Source: Lacimicrobium alkaliphilum (GTDB lineage Bacteria > Pseudomonadota > Gammaproteobacteria > Enterobacterales > Alteromonadaceae). Taken from it: DNA of 64,000 nucleotides. Under the pieces are notes generated by a model, which was given only the letters and a program-made list of their open reading frames with translations, was not told the DNA's origin and ran no database searches. A program made the position numbers and the translations under genes. The stretch is taken from contig NZ_CP013650.1 in the NCBI RefSeq assembly GCF_001466725.1, positions 2,170,001 to 2,234,000 on the forward strand, in the 5' to 3' direction. Of the stretch, positions 9,722 to 20,758 are shown one piece after another (position 1 is the first letter of the stretch; each line of letters opens with the position of its first letter).

Positions 9722-11005
9722 TCAATTGTGGCTGATGCTGGCCAGCTGCTGAAAATAATCCGGAAAGGTTTTCGCGGTGCAGCCCGGGTCATTAATAACC
9801 ACCGCAGTATCACTCAGTGCGACCAGCGAAAAACACATGGCGATGCGATGATCGTTGTAGGTATCGATCTGTGCTTCTTTTAACTGCGCCGGCGGCGTGA
9901 TTTCAATAAAATCATTACCTTCAACCACATGGGCACCCACTTTACGCAATTCAGTTGCCATCGCATGCAGCCTGTCAGTTTCCTTGACCCGCCAGTTATA
10001 GATGTTGCGGATAGCGGTGGTTCCCTGTGCAAACAACGCCGCAGTGGCTATGGTCATGGCGGCATCGGGAATGGCATTCATATCCATATCCACGGCATGT
10101 AAATTGCCCCGCTCCACTTCGATATAATCGGTTCCCCAATTAACCACCGCGCCCATGGCTTCCAGCACCGAGGCAAAATGTCTGTCACCCTGAATGCTGT
10201 CACGGCCGATACCTGTGACTCTGACTTTGCCCCCTTTAATTGCTGCGGCAGCAAGAAAATAGGACGCTGAAGAGGCATCTCCTTCCACCAGAAAAGTGCC
10301 GGGAGAGCGATAACGCTGATCTTTGGCAATAATAAAACGCTGATACTGGTGGTTTTCGACCCTCACACCAAATTTGGCCATGGTATCCAGGGTGATATCA
10401 ATATAAGGTTTGGAGACCAGTTCACCGACAATCTCAATTTCCACCTCATCCTTTAACAGCGGGGCGGTCATCAGGATGGCGGTCAGAAATTGACTGGAAA
10501 CGCTGCCATCCACCTGCACTTTGCCACCGGCTAATGCTTTACCGTTAATATTAAGGGGTGGAAAGCCGCTATTTTTCAGATAGCGAATGTCTGCACCGAG
10601 CTGAGTCAGTGCATCAACCAGTGCACCGATGGGACGCTCCTCCATTCTGGGTTCACCGGTCAGTTCAAACTGCCCGTCTGATAACGCCAGCGCTGCCGCC
10701 AGAGGGCGCATCGCCGTACCGGCATTGCCCAGAAACAGGCTTAAGGGCTCTGGTGCAGTAAAAGCCCCGCCCAGGCCTGTGACTTTACACTGAGTCTTAT
10801 CGTCACTGAGCTGATAACTTACCCCTAACAGGGTCAAAGCCCTTAGCATATGGCGAATATCATCGCTGTCGAGCAAATTGGTCAGCAGGGTTTCACCCTC
10901 GGCCAGTGCTGCCAGCAACAAGGCTCTGTTTGACAGACTCTTGGAGCCGGGAAGATTAACTTCACCATCAATGCGATTAATGGGTTCGAGTCTGAGTTGT
11001 TCCAT
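9722..11005 (-). CDS. aroA: EPSP synthase (3-phosphoshikimate 1-carboxyvinyltransferase)
   Basis: The sixth step of the shikimate pathway, joining shikimate 3-phosphate and phosphoenolpyruvate. It has 427 residues, the same as E. coli AroA. The N-terminal [16 protein letters not shown] (about 19-34), the PEP-binding [13 protein letters not shown] (about 90-102) and the C-terminal [11 protein letters not shown] and [11 protein letters not shown] motifs are intact. The [11 protein letters not shown] sequence is that of class I (glyphosate-sensitive) enzymes. The ATG overlaps the serC stop by one base (TGATG), so the two are translationally coupled as in enterobacteria. Confidence 0.98.
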   Translation of the reverse strand: MEQLRLEPINRIDGEVNLPGSKSLSNRALLLAALAEGETLLTNLLDSDDIRHMLRALTLLGVSYQLSDDKTQCKVTGLGGAFTAPEPLSLFLGNAGTAMRPLAAALALSDGQFELTGEPRMEERPIGALVDALTQLGADIRYLKNSGFPPLNINGKALAGGKVQVDGSVSSQFLTAILMTAPLLKDEVEIEIVGELVSKPYIDITLDTMAKFGVRVENHQYQRFIIAKDQRYRSPGTFLVEGDASSASYFLAAAAIKGGKVRVTGIGRDSIQGDRHFASVLEAMGAVVNWGTDYIEVERGNLHAVDMDMNAIPDAAMTIATAALFAQGTTAIRNIYNWRVKETDRLHAMATELRKVGAHVVEGNDFIEITPPAQLKEAQIDTYNDHRIAMCFSLVALSDTAVVINDPGCTAKTFPDYFQQLASISHN

Positions 11006-12090
11006 CAGCCCTTCCTCTTCTCAAAATCTTGCATAAAGGCAACCAGAGCCTGCACTCCGGCAACCGGCATGGCGTTATAGATACTTGCGCGCATACCTCC
11101 GACACTGCGATGCCCTGCCAGCGCGGTTAAACCGGCCTGTTCGGCCTGTTGCAGAAACAGCTTATCCAATGCGGGTTCCTGTAACTGAAAGGGCACGTTC
11201 ATTCTGGAGCGGTAATCAGGGTGAATGGCGTTGATATAAAAATCAGAGTCATCGATACAGCCATATAACATTGCCGCTTTTTGCGCATTGCGCCGGTGCA
11301 TCTCGGCGACACCGCCCTGCGTTTTCAGCCATTTAAATACCAGACCGGCCAGATACCAGGCAAAAGTAGGCGGGGTATTGAACATCGAGCCCTGCTCAGC
11401 CTGTAACTGGTAATCAAAAATAGAGGGCGTCTGCGCTCTGGCCTGACCCAGCAGGGCATCGTTAACGATGACCACAGATAAACCGGACGGGCCGATATTC
11501 TTTTGGGCACCGGCATAAATGAGACCAAAACGGGATACATCCAAAGGACCAGACAGGATAGTTGAAGACATATCAGCCACGATCGGCACATCACCGGTAT
11601 CCGGAATCCCATCAATAGCAATGCCATCAACCGTTTCGTTCGGACAATAATGAAAATAGGCGGCATCCGCATCAAGATCCCAGCTACTGGCATCAGATAC
11701 CCGCTTTAAGCCGTCCACCACCTGCACTTCAGCGACCCGATTGGGAGTCAGATATTTTTCCGCTTCAGCGAGCGCTGCAGCGGACCAGGAACCTGACACC
11801 AGATAATCGGCCCGCTGGCCTTGCCGGCTTAAATTCATGGGGACCGCTGAAAACTGCCCTCGGCCACCACCGTGGGTAAAGAGCACACGGTAATCATCAG
11901 GAATACCCAGTAGCTCCCGCAAATCCGCCTCGGCCTGCTGCGCCACATCCACAAAGGCTTTGCTGCGATGGCTCAGTTCCATCACGGAACAGCCATGGCC
12001 CTGCCAGTCGAGTAATTCTTCTTTGGCCTGCTCCATTACCGGCTCCGGTAACATGGCAGGGCCGGCACAAAAATTATACACCTTGCTCAT
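11005..12090 (-). CDS. serC: Phosphoserine aminotransferase
   Basis: A PLP enzyme of serine synthesis that also acts in pyridoxal phosphate synthesis. The start at ATG 12088-12090 ([15 protein letters not shown]) gives 361 residues, like E. coli SerC (362); the longer in-frame start adds six odd residues. The [14 protein letters not shown] segment (about 74-87) contacts the cofactor and [12 protein letters not shown] (about 192-203) carries the Schiff-base lysine. The C-terminal [16 protein letters not shown] is intact. It is coupled to aroA. Confidence 0.97.
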   Translation of the reverse strand: MSKVYNFCAGPAMLPEPVMEQAKEELLDWQGHGCSVMELSHRSKAFVDVAQQAEADLRELLGIPDDYRVLFTHGGGRGQFSAVPMNLSRQGQRADYLVSGSWSAAALAEAEKYLTPNRVAEVQVVDGLKRVSDASSWDLDADAAYFHYCPNETVDGIAIDGIPDTGDVPIVADMSSTILSGPLDVSRFGLIYAGAQKNIGPSGLSVVIVNDALLGQARAQTPSIFDYQLQAEQGSMFNTPPTFAWYLAGLVFKWLKTQGGVAEMHRRNAQKAAMLYGCIDDSDFYINAIHPDYRSRMNVPFQLQEPALDKLFLQQAEQAGLTALAGHRSVGGMRASIYNAMPVAGVQALVAFMQDFEKRKG

Positions 12091-12109
12091 TGATACTCTC
12101 ATACACACA

Positions 12110-12137
12110 AACGAGCGGTCTTATAAGACCGCCCGTT
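12110..12137 (-). terminator. Candidate gyrA terminator / serC leader hairpin
   Basis: A near-perfect hairpin with arms AACGAGCGGTCTTA and TAAGACCGCCCGTT (one A-C mismatch) and essentially no loop. On the minus strand it is followed by TTTGTGTGT. It lies about 100 bases past the gyrA stop and 20 bases before the serC start, so it could end gyrA transcripts or structure the serC leader. A second nested dyad (GGTTAC 12172-12177 with GTAACC 12204-12209, enclosing GGTATATACC) lies beside it. Confidence 0.5.
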
Positions 12138-12236
12138 TAAATACCCAAGCCACATCAAAATACGAATCTGAGGTTACCTGGGTATATACCTATTTAAGAG
12201 GATGTAACCTTCTTAGCGAGGCTTAATTCCTCCGGC

Positions 12237-14933
12237 TCAATCTTCTGTCGTTATTGTGCCGTCGTTGTTATCAGCATCGGTTTCGGTTTGCTCACTCTGC
12301 TGCCCCTCTGTTTGTAAGCCTTCTTCCTCAGCCAGGGCATCAGAGGCATCTACCTCTTCTATTCGTTGTAAGCCGACCACATGTTCATTTTCACCGGTAC
12401 GGATCAGGCGCACGCCCTGCGTATTACGGCCTACCGTTGACACTTCAGATACCCGGGTGCGCACTAATGTGCCCTGGTCACTGATCAACATAATCTCGTC
12501 GGATTCATCAACCTGCACTGCGCCGACTACTGCGCCGTTGCGCTCGGAGACTTTAATAGAGACAACACCCTGTGTGGCACGGCTCTTGGCCGGGTAGTCC
12601 TCCAGTGGCGTACGTTTACCGAAACCATTCTCCGTCACAGTCAGCACCGCACCGTCACCCTGGGGCACGATAAGAGAAACCACTTTCTGGTTATCCTGCA
12701 GGCGGATACCCCGCACCCCGGTTGCCGTGCGTCCCATTGGCCTTAAGGCCAGGATTTCATCACCGCTTTCGGGGTCGATTTTGACCTGACCGGTTTCGGA
12801 GTCACGCACTTTTTCATTGAAGCGCACCACTTTGCCGGCATCAGAAAACAGCATGATATCGCTCTGACCGTCGGTCAGCGCCACACCGATCAGCTCATCG
12901 CCATCATTCAGGTTAACCGCAATAATACCGCTGGCACGTGGGCGGGAATACTGACTGAGCTCAGTCTTTTTCACCGTACCAAAGGCTGTGGCCATCAGTA
13001 CATATCTGTCGTCCACAAACTCGCTGATAGGCAGCATGGCGGTGATACGTTCGTTTTCTTCAAGCGGCAGAATATTCACTATCGGCCGCCCTCTGGCATT
13101 ACGTCCGGCCAGTGGTAAACGATAGGTTTTAATCCAGTACAAACGGCCACGGGTAGAAAAGCACAGAATATAATCGTGAGTATTGGCGACCAATAATTTA
13201 TTGATGAAATCTTCATCTTTCATTTTGGTCGCAGACTTGCCTTTACCGCCACGTTTCTGGGCCTCGTAGTCGGCCAGACGCTGATACTTCACGTAGCCTT
13301 CGTGAGACAAGGTCACTACCACCTCTTCACGTTCGATCAGATCTTCGATATCGATATCATGGCTGGCGGCGGTGATCTCAGTACGGCGCTCGTCGCCGTA
13401 TTCATCACGGATTTTTTCAAGCTCTTCGCGAATCACTTCCATCAGGCGTTCGGGACTGGCAAGGATATGCATCAGCTCGGCGATAAGCTCCAGCAGTTCT
13501 TTATACTCAGCCAGGATCTTGTCATGTTCAAGACCCGTCAGTTTATGCAGACGCAATTCCAGAATCGCCTGGGCCTGAGCTTCGGTGAGATAATACTGAC
13601 CATCACGAATACCGAATTCCGGCTCAAGCCAGTCTGGGCGTGCCGCATCCACCCCGGCTCTTTCCAGCATATCGGCCACATCGCCCAGGGCCCAGCCCTG
13701 CGCCACCAGAGAGGCTTTGGCATCAGCGGGGCTTTGTGAGGCCTTGATCAGTGCGATAATCGGGTCGATATTGGCCAGAGCCACCGCCAGCCCTTCGAGG
13801 ATATGGGCACGGTCTCTGGCTTTGCGCAGTTCAAATACGGTACGGCGGGTCACTACTTCACGGCGGTGCAATACGAAGCATTCGAGGATTTCTTTAAGAT
13901 TAAAAATCTTCGGCTGGGTGTTATCCAGCGCCACCATATTGATACCAAACACTGTCTGCAACTGAGTCTGGGCGTAAAGGTGATTTAACAGGACTTCTGC
14001 CGACTCGTTGCGTTTTACCTCAACGACGATACGCATACCGTCTTTATCCGACTCATCACGCAGCGCCGAGATGCCTTCAATCTTCTTCTCTTTAACCAGC
14101 TCGGCAATCTTTTCAATCAGACGGGCCTTGTTGACCTGATAAGGGATCTCATTGACGATAATGGTTTCTTTACCATTGTCTTCAGTTTCTATCTCCGCCT
14201 TGGCCCTGAGATAGATGCGGCCACGACCGGTACGATAGGCTTCTTCTATGCCCTTGCGGCCACTGATCATGGCGGCTGTAGGGAAATCCGGCCCGGGAAT
14301 ATACTGCATCAGTTCTTCGATACTGATATCCGGGTTATTGATCAGCGCGATACAACCGGTAATCACTTCGGTGAGGTTATGGGGCGGAATATTGGTCGCC
14401 ATACCTACGGCGATACCGGAGGAGCCATTCACCAGCAGATTCGGGACTTTGGTCGGCAGGACCTCTGGGATATGTTCGGTACCGTCATAGTTAGGTACAA
14501 AATTGACCGTTTCTTTTTCCAGATCGGCCAGTAACTCATGGGATATCTTGGCCATGCGCACTTCGGTATAACGCATTGCCGCTGCTGAGTCGCCGTCTAC
14601 CGAACCGAAGTTACCCTGACCATCGACCAGCATATAACGCAGGGAAAAAGGCTGGGCCATACGCACAATAGTGTCATATACCGCAGAATCACCATGGGGG
14701 TGATATTTACCTATGACGTCCCCGACCACACGGGCTGATTTCTTATACGGCTTGTTAAAGTCGTTTTTCAGCTCATTCATGGCAAACAGCACACGTCTGT
14801 GCACCGGCTTCAGTCCATCGCGAACATCAGGCAAAGCCCGGCCCACGATAACGCTCATAGCATAATCCAGATAAGAGCTTTTCAGCTCATCTTCAATATT
14901 AATGGGGAGAATTTCTTTGGCGCGATCAGTCAT
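12237..14933 (-). CDS. gyrA: DNA gyrase subunit A
   Basis: The breakage-reunion subunit of gyrase, introducing negative supercoils with GyrB. In this 898-residue protein the catalytic tyrosine is Y122 (AMRYTEVRM). The quinolone-resistance region has S83 and D87 ([10 protein letters not shown]), the susceptible-type residues. The GyrA-box QKRGGKGK is near residue 560, and the C-terminal six-bladed DNA-wrapping domain follows. The last 40 residues are an acidic, Glu/Asp/Thr/Gln-rich tail, longer than needed for the fold. It is divergent from ubiG, as in many gammaproteobacteria. Confidence 0.99.
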   Translation of the reverse strand: MTDRAKEILPINIEDELKSSYLDYAMSVIVGRALPDVRDGLKPVHRRVLFAMNELKNDFNKPYKKSARVVGDVIGKYHPHGDSAVYDTIVRMAQPFSLRYMLVDGQGNFGSVDGDSAAAMRYTEVRMAKISHELLADLEKETVNFVPNYDGTEHIPEVLPTKVPNLLVNGSSGIAVGMATNIPPHNLTEVITGCIALINNPDISIEELMQYIPGPDFPTAAMISGRKGIEEAYRTGRGRIYLRAKAEIETEDNGKETIIVNEIPYQVNKARLIEKIAELVKEKKIEGISALRDESDKDGMRIVVEVKRNESAEVLLNHLYAQTQLQTVFGINMVALDNTQPKIFNLKEILECFVLHRREVVTRRTVFELRKARDRAHILEGLAVALANIDPIIALIKASQSPADAKASLVAQGWALGDVADMLERAGVDAARPDWLEPEFGIRDGQYYLTEAQAQAILELRLHKLTGLEHDKILAEYKELLELIAELMHILASPERLMEVIREELEKIRDEYGDERRTEITAASHDIDIEDLIEREEVVVTLSHEGYVKYQRLADYEAQKRGGKGKSATKMKDEDFINKLLVANTHDYILCFSTRGRLYWIKTYRLPLAGRNARGRPIVNILPLEENERITAMLPISEFVDDRYVLMATAFGTVKKTELSQYSRPRASGIIAVNLNDGDELIGVALTDGQSDIMLFSDAGKVVRFNEKVRDSETGQVKIDPESGDEILALRPMGRTATGVRGIRLQDNQKVVSLIVPQGDGAVLTVTENGFGKRTPLEDYPAKSRATQGVVSIKVSERNGAVVGAVQVDESDEIMLISDQGTLVRTRVSEVSTVGRNTQGVRLIRTGENEHVVGLQRIEEVDASDALAEEEGLQTEGQQSEQTETDADNNDGTITTED

Positions 14934-15173
14934 ATACAGCCCTGTTCCCTTTTTTATAATCTACATCTTCCGGTCTTGACTTCAGCAAATGCCGTTAACA
15001 GGTTCCGGTAAATTTATTGGTTTCGTTTAGGGTTTTGGTAGCCCTCAATAGTACCACCTAAATTTGCAAATAAATAGCCGCTGATTGCTTATATACTGCT
15101 CATTCAGGCCTATCCATGCCTGCGGCAGAAGTTTATACTGATGTCCCGTATTTATCAGCCGGAAGAGCATACG

Positions 15174-15917
15174 ATGTCGCAACAGAGTGCCCCATCAGAA
15201 ACACTGCAACAGAATGTGGATCAACAGGAAATTGATAAATTTTCTGCCCTTGCCAGCCGCTGGTGGGATCTCGACGGAGAATTTAAACCTCTGCATCAGA
15301 TCAATCCGTTGCGTCTGGATTATATTGCCCGGCACAGCCAGGGACTCTTTGGTAAAAAGGCCCTGGATGTCGGCTGTGGCGGTGGCATTCTGGCTGAGAG
15401 TATGGCGGCACAGGGCGCACAGGTAACCGGCCTGGATATGGCCAGAGATGCCCTTGAAGTGGCCAGACTGCATGGACTGGAAAGCGGCGTAAAAGTTGAC
15501 TACCAGCTGAGTACAGTGGAAGACTTTGCCCACAAACACGCCGGGGAGTTCGAGGTCGTCACCTGTATGGAGATGCTGGAACATGTGCCGGATCCGCAAT
15601 CTGTGGTAGCGGCTTGCGCCAGACTGGTAAAACCCGGTGGTCAGGTGTTTTTCTCCACTCTGAACCGCAATATCAAATCTTATCTGATGGCCATTGTCGG
15701 CGCCGAATATCTACTTAATCTGGTACCTAAAGGCACCCATCAACACAGCAAGTTTATCCGCCCCAGTGAATTGATGGGCTGGCTGGATCACACCGAGCTG
15801 TTATGCAGGAATATTCAGGGCCTGCACCTAAATCCGCTAAGTGGAGAATACTACCTGTCGGATAAAAATGTGGATGTGAACTACCTGCTGCACTGTCACC
15901 GTCCCGATGATGAATAA
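15174..15917 (+). CDS. ubiG: Ubiquinone biosynthesis O-methyltransferase
   Basis: A SAM-dependent methyltransferase that carries out both O-methylation steps of ubiquinone synthesis. The ATG at 15174 is preferred over the in-frame one at 15141 because GGAAGAG lies just upstream and the N-terminus then aligns with the family ([19 protein letters not shown]), giving 247 residues. SAM motif I is [11 protein letters not shown] with D65 and the Gly loop at 67-71; [11 protein letters not shown] is motif II/post I. The gene ends inside the next gene (11-base overlap), so both are cotranscribed. Confidence 0.96.
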   Translation: MSQQSAPSETLQQNVDQQEIDKFSALASRWWDLDGEFKPLHQINPLRLDYIARHSQGLFGKKALDVGCGGGILAESMAAQGAQVTGLDMARDALEVARLHGLESGVKVDYQLSTVEDFAHKHAGEFEVVTCMEMLEHVPDPQSVVAACARLVKPGGQVFFSTLNRNIKSYLMAIVGAEYLLNLVPKGTHQHSKFIRPSELMGWLDHTELLCRNIQGLHLNPLSGEYYLSDKNVDVNYLLHCHRPDDE

Positions 15918-16578
15918 TTTAAGCTCACCCAGGGCAATACTTTTTGATCTCGACGGTACCTTACTGGATACCGCCCGGGATATGGGTAATGCACTGAATC
16001 TGATGCTCAAACAGCACGATTTACCACCACGACATTACAGCGAGTACCGGCCCATTGCCTCCCATGGCGCCAAAGGTATGCTTAGTCTGGGTTTTGGCGA
16101 AAGACTGGAGAGCCTGAATTATGATCAGCTGCGGACAGATTTTCTGCGCTACTACGCCCGTCAGTTGCAACAGCATACCTGCCTGTTTGACGGCGTGGCG
16201 TTGTTGATTGCCGGGCTGGAAGAAGCCGGTCTGCCATGGGGGATCGTCACCAACAAGCCGGGGCATCTGACCATTCCCTTATTGCAGCATTTCCCGGAGT
16301 TAAGTCAGGCTGATGTCGTTATCAGTGGTGACACACTGCCTCAGCGTAAACCCCACCCGGCACAGCTACTTCTGGCGCAAAAAGAACTGGCAGTGGATCC
16401 TGGCTGCATCTGGTATATCGGTGACGCCGAACGGGATATGCAGGCCGCCAGAGCGGCCTCAATGGTGCCTGTACTGGCAGAGTACGGCTATATCTGCCCC
16501 AGTGAATATCCCCATCAATGGGACACAGCACTGAGGATCAGCCGGCCTGATCAACTACTGGAGTATCTCAGTTCATAA
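15907..16578 (+). CDS. HAD phosphatase, MupP-like (often annotated Gph)
   Basis: A 223-residue HAD hydrolase of the phosphoglycolate-phosphatase-like group. The catalytic aspartates D14 and D16 lie in [10 protein letters not shown], motif II is T115 in VTNKP, motif III K148 in RKPHP, and motif IV D173/D177 in GDAERD. Two sequence features, [12 protein letters not shown]...WGIVTNKP and EYGYICP, together with its place directly after ubiG, match MupP of Pseudomonas from memory. MupP dephosphorylates N-acetylmuramate 6-phosphate in peptidoglycan recycling. A phosphoglycolate phosphatase (Gph) role is the alternative, so no symbol is assigned. It overlaps ubiG by 11 bases. Confidence 0.85.
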   Translation: MMNNLSSPRAILFDLDGTLLDTARDMGNALNLMLKQHDLPPRHYSEYRPIASHGAKGMLSLGFGERLESLNYDQLRTDFLRYYARQLQQHTCLFDGVALLIAGLEEAGLPWGIVTNKPGHLTIPLLQHFPELSQADVVISGDTLPQRKPHPAQLLLAQKELAVDPGCIWYIGDAERDMQAARAASMVPVLAEYGYICPSEYPHQWDTALRISRPDQLLEYLSS

Positions 16579-16942
16579 AAACGGCTGATTTCTGCCGGGA
16601 ACGCGACTGAAAAATAACCTATAGATCTTATTCGCATAGCGAAATAGTTTTTTGGAAGTAAATATTTTATTAGTTAAATATCTCTGTTCTGCCTATTGCA
16701 TTCCTGAACATGGCTTATTGTTCGCCACTGCTCAGTGAGTCGCTACTAACCTGCCTGAGCCCTTGTGTTTGAATGACGAATAAAACACCAGATATTGGGT
16801 TGCATATAGTCAAAAACCTCACTATCTTGTGTCTTGCTGTATGTTGCATGATAGCTTACATACATCGGATACTCCTCCGCGCAGTACACTAAAGCTGCGC
16901 CTAAAGTGCGCTAAACAGATAACAACAAAGACGGCTACCGGC
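16579..16942. other. Intergenic control region upstream of nrdA (364 bp)
   Basis: No credible gene is present. A weak hairpin TTCGC-ATA-GCGAA (16631-16643) followed by six T (16648-16653) may end the ubiG transcript. The rest is presumably the nrdAB promoter region; it contains the two NrdR-type boxes at 16785-16800 and 16817-16832. An open frame extends nrdA upstream to 16829, but it runs through the second box and has no similarity to NrdA. Confidence 0.6.
16785..16832 (+). promoter_or_regulatory. Pair of NrdR boxes upstream of nrdA
   Basis: Box 1 is ACACCAGATATTGGGT (16785-16800) and box 2 is CCTCACTATCTTGTGT (16817-16832). Each matches the known NrdR consensus (ACACwATATnTwGTGT) at about 13 of 16 positions, and their starts are 32 bases apart, the spacing typical of NrdR pairs. 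Repression of nrdAB by the ATP-cone repressor NrdR is inferred. No nrdR gene is in the window. Confidence 0.75.
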
Positions 16943-19261
16943 ATGAATAATACGCTTCTCGTTACCAAACGCTCTGGCGAACAAGAGCACCTTGATCTGG
17001 ATAAAATTCATAAAGTCATCACCTGGGCTGCTGAGGGATTGCAGAATGTGTCCGTCTCCCAGGTTGAGATAAAGGCCCACATCCAGTTTTATGATGGCAT
17101 TAAGACCTCTGATATCCATGAAACCCTGATTAAATCGGCGGCAGATCTGATCTCCAAAGAGAGCCCCGACTATCAGTATCTGGCCGCCAGACTGGCGATT
17201 TTCCATCTGCGCAAGAAGGCTTACGGACAATTTGAACCCCCGGCCCTTTATCAGCATGTTGCAAAGATGGTGGATAAGGGTAAATACGATCATCACCTGT
17301 TGGAAGATTATACCCAGGCCGAATTTGAACAGATGGATGAATATCTTGATCACTGGCGGGATATGAATTTCAGTTATGCTGCGGTCAAACAACTTGAAGG
17401 CAAATATCTGGTGCAAAACCGGGTGACCGGTGAGATTTATGAAAGCGCCCAGTTTCTGTACATTCTGGTAGCGGCCTGCCTGTTTGCCAATTACCCCAAA
17501 GACAGCCGTATGGATTACATCCGGCGTTTTTATGATGCGGTATCCAAATTCAAGATTTCATTGCCCACCCCGATTATGTCCGGCGTGCGCACACCCACCC
17601 GTCAGTTCAGCTCCTGTGTGTTGATCGAATGTGGTGACAGCCTGGACTCTATCAATGCGACCGCCAGTGCCATTGTCAAATACGTCAGCCAGCGCGCCGG
17701 TATCGGCATTAACGCAGGTCGTATCCGGGCCCTGGGTAGCCCTATCCGTGGCGGCGAGGCCTTTCATACCGGCTGTTTGCCCTTCTACAAGTATTTCCAG
17801 ACCGCAGTAAAAAGCTGCTCTCAGGGCGGCGTTCGTGGCGGTGCCGCGACGCTGTTTTATCCCCTTTGGCATCTGGAAGTGGAATCCCTGCTGGTACTGA
17901 AAAATAACCGCGGTGTGGAAGAGAACCGGGTGCGGCACTTAGATTACGGCGTACAGTTCAATAAGCTGATGTATCAGCGCCTGATCAAGGATGAACATAT
18001 CACCTTGTTCAGCCCCTCCGATGTACCGGGATTGTATGACGCCTTTTTTGCCGATCAGGATAAGTTCGAGCAGCTGTATGTGAAATATGAGCAGGATCCG
18101 GCCATTCGCAAGAAGCGTATCAAGGCCGTAGAGCTGTTCAGTTTATTTATGCAGGAGCGGGCCAGCACCGGGCGTATCTATCTGCAGAATGTGGATCACT
18201 GCAATACCCATAGCCCCTTTGATCCCCGGGTGGCACCGGTACGCCAGAGCAATTTGTGTCTGGAAATCGCACTGCCCACCAAGCCCCTTGAGCACGTTAA
18301 CGATGAAAATGGTGAGATTGCCCTGTGTACCCTCTCCGCTTTTAATCTTGGCGCCATCGAAAACCTCGATGAGCTGGAAGAAATGGCTGAGCTGGCCGTC
18401 AGGGCACTGGACAGCCTGCTGGATTATCAGGACTACCCTGTTCCGGCTGCCTATAACGCCACCATGGGTCGCCGCACTCTGGGTGTGGGGGTGATCAATT
18501 TTGCCTATTATCTGGCCAAGCACGGCGTTCGCTATTCCGATGGCAGCGCTAATGGTCTGGTACACAGAACCTTTGAGGCGATTCAGTATTATCTGTTAAA
18601 AGCCTCCAACAATCTGGCCAGAGAAAAAGGCGCCTGTCCTAAGTTTAATGAGACCACCTATGCCAAAGGCGTGATGCCCATAGACAGTTATAAAAAGGAT
18701 CTCGACGGTATTTGTAATGAGCCATTACATTATGACTGGGACGGTTTGCGCGAAGCCATTCAACAACACGGGCTGCGGAACAGCACCTTGTCGGCACTGA
18801 TGCCCTCAGAGACCTCGTCACAGATATCCAATGCCACCAATGGTATTGAACCACCGCGCGGCCATATCAGTATCAAGTCCAGTAAGGACGGGGTGCTGAA
18901 ACAGGTAGTGCCGGAATACGACAGGCTTAAAAACCAGTATGAACTGCTGTGGGATATTCCGTCCAACGACGGTTATCTGCAACTGGTGGCCATTATGCAG
19001 AAATTTGTCGATCAGACCATTTCGGCCAACACCAGCTATGACCCGGGCAAATATGAAGGCGGTAAGGTACCGATGAAATTGCTGCTTAAGGATTTGCTGA
19101 CCGCCTATAAGCTGGGTGTAAAAACCCTGTATTACCACAACACCCGTGATGGTGCTTCAGATACGCAGGGGGAGATGGTTGCCAAAAAGGCGGAGCGTCC
19201 GGCAGTGGAGGCTGTGGTCGAAGAAGATGATGACTGTGCAGGCGGCGCCTGCAAGATATAG
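16943..19261 (+). CDS. nrdA: Class Ia ribonucleotide reductase, alpha subunit
   Basis: The large catalytic subunit that reduces NDPs to dNDPs. The start at ATG 16943 (MNNTLLVTKRSG) aligns with E. coli NrdA and gives 772 residues; the frame is open back to 16829 but that part is not NrdA-like. The ATP-cone allosteric domain covers about 4-95. The redox-active Cys of RQFSSCVLIECG, the catalytic NLCLEIALP (Cys and Glu of the radical site) and the C-terminal CAGGACKI redox pair are all present. It is followed by nrdB and a ferredoxin gene. Confidence 0.98.
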   Translation: MNNTLLVTKRSGEQEHLDLDKIHKVITWAAEGLQNVSVSQVEIKAHIQFYDGIKTSDIHETLIKSAADLISKESPDYQYLAARLAIFHLRKKAYGQFEPPALYQHVAKMVDKGKYDHHLLEDYTQAEFEQMDEYLDHWRDMNFSYAAVKQLEGKYLVQNRVTGEIYESAQFLYILVAACLFANYPKDSRMDYIRRFYDAVSKFKISLPTPIMSGVRTPTRQFSSCVLIECGDSLDSINATASAIVKYVSQRAGIGINAGRIRALGSPIRGGEAFHTGCLPFYKYFQTAVKSCSQGGVRGGAATLFYPLWHLEVESLLVLKNNRGVEENRVRHLDYGVQFNKLMYQRLIKDEHITLFSPSDVPGLYDAFFADQDKFEQLYVKYEQDPAIRKKRIKAVELFSLFMQERASTGRIYLQNVDHCNTHSPFDPRVAPVRQSNLCLEIALPTKPLEHVNDENGEIALCTLSAFNLGAIENLDELEEMAELAVRALDSLLDYQDYPVPAAYNATMGRRTLGVGVINFAYYLAKHGVRYSDGSANGLVHRTFEAIQYYLLKASNNLAREKGACPKFNETTYAKGVMPIDSYKKDLDGICNEPLHYDWDGLREAIQQHGLRNSTLSALMPSETSSQISNATNGIEPPRGHISIKSSKDGVLKQVVPEYDRLKNQYELLWDIPSNDGYLQLVAIMQKFVDQTISANTSYDPGKYEGGKVPMKLLLKDLLTAYKLGVKTLYYHNTRDGASDTQGEMVAKKAERPAVEAVVEEDDDCAGGACKI

Positions 19262-19338
19262 ACAGCACCGGGTATTGGCAGTGGTATCTCTGGATACCAT
19301 TGCCAATGGATTATCAGAATCACTAAATCGAACAATCA

Positions 19339-20469
19339 ATGAAATACACCACCTTTAACCAACAAGTTTCCAACCCGCTGACAGAGCCGATGTTCTTCGG
19401 CAATCCGGTCAACGTTGCCCGTTATGATCAGCAAAAACACAGCATTTTCGAGAAGCTTATTGAAAAGCAGATCTCTTTTTTCTGGCGCCCCGAAGAAGTG
19501 GATGTCAGTAAAGACAGGGTAGATTTCCAGAAGCTGACCGACTCAGAAAAACATATTTTTATTTCCAATCTGAAATATCAGACCTTGCTCGACTCAGTGC
19601 AGGGCCGCAGCCCGAATATCGCCTTTCTGCCTATTGTGTCACTGCCTGAGCTGGAAACCTGGATTGAAACCTGGTCTTTCTTTGAAACCATTCATTCCCG
19701 CTCTTATACCCACATACTGCGCAACCTGTTTTCCGATCCCAGTGAGGTATTCGAAGATATCGTCCTCAATGAAGAGATCAAACTGAGGGCCACAGATATT
19801 TCACGCTACTATGACGATCTGATTTTTGCCACACAGCTTTGGCAAACTCAGGGGGAAGGCAGGCATCATGTGGATGGCCAGGACTATCTGATTAATCAGC
19901 GCGAGCTGAAGAAAAAGCTGTATCTGTGTATGAATTCGGTGAACGCCCTTGAAGCCATTCGTTTCTATGTGTCCTTTGCCTGTACCTTTGCCTTTGCTGA
20001 GCGCGAAATGATGGAAGGCAATTCGAAAATTATCCGTCTGATCGCCAGAGATGAAAACCTGCACCTGACCTCGACTCAGCATATCCTTAATCTGTGGGCG
20101 AAGGGCAAAGATGATCCAGAAATGCAGGAAATCGCAGAGGAATGTCACGATCAGGCAAGAGATATCTTTATCAAAGCCGTTGAGCAGGAAAAACAATGGG
20201 CCAGCTACCTGTTCCAGCATGGTTCCATGATTGGCCTGAACAAAGATATTCTGTGCCAGTATGTGGAGTTTATTGCCACCCACAGAATGTCAGCCATCGG
20301 CATGGACTCGCCTTTTGAGGTTACCACTAATCCCCTGCCCTGGATGAACAATTACCTCAATTCCGACAATGTTCAGGTGGCACCACAGGAATCTGAAATC
20401 AGCTCCTATCTGGTCGGACAGATTGACAGTGAAGTGAATGCCGATGACTTCGGAGATTTCGATCTCTGA
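19339..20469 (+). CDS. nrdB: Class Ia ribonucleotide reductase, beta subunit
   Basis: The radical-generating subunit, 376 residues as in E. coli NrdB. The diiron and tyrosyl-radical site is in [16 protein letters not shown], with the radical Tyr in SRSYTH. Further iron ligands lie in [22 protein letters not shown] and [13 protein letters not shown] segments. The C-terminus, which docks onto NrdA, ends [11 protein letters not shown], close to the E. coli tail. It lies 77 bases after nrdA and 4 bases before the ferredoxin gene, forming one operon. Confidence 0.98.
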   Translation: MKYTTFNQQVSNPLTEPMFFGNPVNVARYDQQKHSIFEKLIEKQISFFWRPEEVDVSKDRVDFQKLTDSEKHIFISNLKYQTLLDSVQGRSPNIAFLPIVSLPELETWIETWSFFETIHSRSYTHILRNLFSDPSEVFEDIVLNEEIKLRATDISRYYDDLIFATQLWQTQGEGRHHVDGQDYLINQRELKKKLYLCMNSVNALEAIRFYVSFACTFAFAEREMMEGNSKIIRLIARDENLHLTSTQHILNLWAKGKDDPEMQEIAEECHDQARDIFIKAVEQEKQWASYLFQHGSMIGLNKDILCQYVEFIATHRMSAIGMDSPFEVTTNPLPWMNNYLNSDNVQVAPQESEISSYLVGQIDSEVNADDFGDFDL

Positions 20470-20473
20470 GGTC

Positions 20474-20746
20474 ATGGAGAAAGCCCGCATAATCTATCAG
20501 GTCAGCCTGGACAACTCGACACCATCGCTACCCTGTCACAGCGAATGTTCTTTACTGGAAAGCCTCGAGTCACATCGGCTCGAGGTGCATTCTCATTGCC
20601 GCGAAGGCTTCTGTGGCGCCTGTCGTACCAGACTGGTCAGTGGCGAGGTGGAATATATCACCGATCCCCTGGCCTACATTGATGACGATGAAATTCTGCC
20701 CTGTTGCTGTATCCCAAAGTCAGATCTGGTAATTAAACTGGGTTAA
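20474..20746 (+). CDS. yfaE: 2Fe-2S ferredoxin of the YfaE type
   Basis: A 90-residue plant-type ferredoxin that, in E. coli, maintains the diferric-tyrosyl cofactor of NrdB. Cluster ligands are C42, C47 and C50 in CREGFCGAC and one of the CCC residues at 77-79. The start at ATG 20474, four bases after the nrdB stop, is chosen over the in-frame ATG at 20438 inside nrdB. The latter would add 12 residues encoded by nrdB's end. The nrdA-nrdB-yfaE order is the same as in E. coli. Confidence 0.94.
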   Translation: MEKARIIYQVSLDNSTPSLPCHSECSLLESLESHRLEVHSHCREGFCGACRTRLVSGEVEYITDPLAYIDDDEILPCCCIPKSDLVIKLG

Positions 20747-20758
20747 CCGCACTGCGCC

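Noticed and set aside
16829..16942. 38-residue N-terminal extension of NrdA
   Set aside because: It is not NrdA-like and overlaps an NrdR-type box; the ATG at 16943 matches the family N-terminus.
19801..20283. 160-residue minus-strand frame inside nrdB
   Set aside because: Antisense to conserved nrdB with low-complexity shadow composition; no family resemblance.
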